Source: an uncultured Opitutia bacterium (GTDB lineage Bacteria > Verrucomicrobiota > Verrucomicrobiia > Opitutales > UBA953). Taken from it: DNA of 5,930 bases. Below, piece by piece: positions 4,983 through 5,930 of the stretch (positions are counted from its first letter, which is position 1; every line of letters begins with the position of its first letter). The notes beneath the pieces are model-generated. The model worked only from the letters and a program-made list of their open reading frames with translations, was not told the DNA's origin and did no database searches. The DNA lies in the NCBI GenBank assembly GCA_903924185.1, contig CAIYAN010000400.1, positions 1-5,930 of the forward strand, written 5' to 3'. Position numbers and translations under genes: made by a program.

Positions 4983-5930
4983 TTATTCGCTGAAGAGGTT
5001 GCCCTGCGACGTCACGTCGGTGTGGGGCGCCGTCGGGTCGGCGTGAATATGGCGCGGTGGACGAGTCACGCGGGCGGCGAGGGCACGGGTCCGCTCTTGG
5101 GCGAGGCGCTCGACCATGCCCGTCAGGGCGTGGCGAATCCACTTCGGGGTGAAGGCCGCCTGACCGTAGTCGCACGGGCCGTAGCCATGTACGCGACCCG
5201 CTTGCAGGAGGGCGTCGTTCTGCGCGAACTCCGCTTCATTCGTCGGCACGTAAACGGCAAAAGCCTTGCCCCCATTCTTGCGTAAAAGCGAGAAGACCGG
5301 GACATCGCTGGGGCCATCCGCGACGTAAATCATATTCTCGAAGGGCACGCGGCGGTCTTCGGCCTGCACGACGGAGTTCACGTCGATCTCCGGATTCTTG
5401 TTCGAGCCTTTATTAATCTCGAAGAGGAAGCGGGTCTTAATGGTGTTGTCGACCATCGCGGCGACTTGCGTAATCTCGGTCGGCAGCTCGAGCGCGAGTT
5501 CATCCTGCTTACTGAAGTGCGGCGGTAACGGATGCTCGAGGAATTCGCAGCCGTAGATGCCGTCGCAGTGCGCGGCGAGCGAAGTGCCGCGGATCATCTC
5601 GGCGAGGCCTGTGCTGATAACATAGTGCTCAAGGCTCACCTCGACGTTGTGCTTACGGCCGAGTTCGCGGACAAACTCCTTGAGCGCTGGGAAAAACTCG
5701 GGGAGGCCTGGGCAGAGCTCGATTTCACCGCCCAGCTCGCGGAGCTGGCGATTCGTGAGTCCCTTCATGGGGCCTGACTTCACATAGCTGAGCAGGTGGT
5801 TCAGGTAGACAGAGTCCTTGGAGGTGCGGATGCCTTTACGGGCATACAAGGCCGGCAACTGGTTGGTTTCCTTCCAGAATTGCTCTTCATCGACGCCAAA
5901 AGCGCGGAAGAGCGGGGTCTGCATGTACCC
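4983..5930 (-). CDS. HAD-superfamily hydrolase (PF12710-like), N-terminus beyond the right edge
   Basis: The frame is open from the right edge to the TAA at 4985-4983, giving 315 visible residues. The ATG at 5924 is probably not the start: it is preceded in frame by Gly-Tyr, and the catalytic HAD motif I (DxDGT), which must lie N-terminal, is absent from everything visible. GYMQ followed by PLFRAFGVDEEQFW fits sequence just after motif I. Counting from Met5924 as residue 1, motif II is VISTG (102-106, Ser/Thr), Lys172 in the INKGSNKNP stretch is a candidate motif III lysine, and motif IV is DGPSDVP (203-209), which binds Mg2+. GGKAFAVYVP (218-227) and GRV...CDY (243-253) match this HAD subgroup. 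About 100 residues between motifs I and II suggest a C1-type cap. The substrate is unknown; most relatives are phosphatases. The C-terminal tail (about 278-313) is Arg/Pro/His-rich and extends beyond the fold. It is the first visible gene of the ftsK cluster, 6 bases upstream of it. Confidence 0.85.
   Translation of the reverse strand, partial: GYMQTPLFRAFGVDEEQFWKETNQLPALYARKGIRTSKDSVYLNHLLSYVKSGPMKGLTNRQLRELGGEIELCPGLPEFFPALKEFVRELGRKHNVEVSLEHYVISTGLAEMIRGTSLAAHCDGIYGCEFLEHPLPPHFSKQDELALELPTEITQVAAMVDNTIKTRFLFEINKGSNKNPEIDVNSVVQAEDRRVPFENMIYVADGPSDVPVFSLLRKNGGKAFAVYVPTNEAEFAQNDALLQAGRVHGYGPCDYGQAAFTPKWIRHALTGMVERLAQERTRALAARVTRPPRHIHADPTAPHTDVTSQGNLFSE

Overview
The window looks like chromosomal DNA from a GC-rich Gram-negative bacterium, most plausibly of the Verrucomicrobiota (Opitutae-like). 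This assignment is inference. It rests on a COG4692-type sialidase-like protein, an FtsK with the Walker A variant GATGQGKS and the stretch DPKVVELQIF, an outer-membrane-type lipoprotein signal, secreted Ala/Pro/Lys-rich small proteins, and translation starts without clear Shine-Dalgarno sequences. No rRNA, tRNA or other decisive taxonomic marker is present.

Layout. The left third is read on the + strand. It holds the C-terminal 232 residues of a BNR/Asp-box sialidase-like protein (1-699), a 204-base gap with a weak terminator and a possible promoter, and two consecutive genes for small, probably exported, low-complexity proteins (913-1521 and 1625-1933). Each small gene is followed by a clear intrinsic terminator. 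The two products share a Lys-Gly-Glu-Glu-Ala-Pro motif and the same overall design, although their lengths differ (202 and 102 aa).

The right two thirds are read on the - strand as a tight gene cluster, in transcription order: a HAD-superfamily hydrolase whose N-terminus lies beyond the right edge (5930-4983), a complete FtsK/SpoIIIE DNA translocase (4976-2379), and a 124-aa lipoprotein of unknown function (2368-1994). The gaps are 6 and 10 bases, so co-transcription is very likely. The cluster converges on the small-protein genes at about 1934-1993, where the + strand terminator sits.

Functionally, FtsK is the only well-understood gene: a septum-anchored ATPase that pumps chromosome ends apart during division. 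The lipoprotein and the HAD enzyme may be linked to envelope or division physiology by their position, but the sequence does not prove it. I see no mobile element, CRISPR array, RNA gene or defence system. The least explained parts are the pair of Lys-rich exported proteins and the ftsK-linked lipoprotein.
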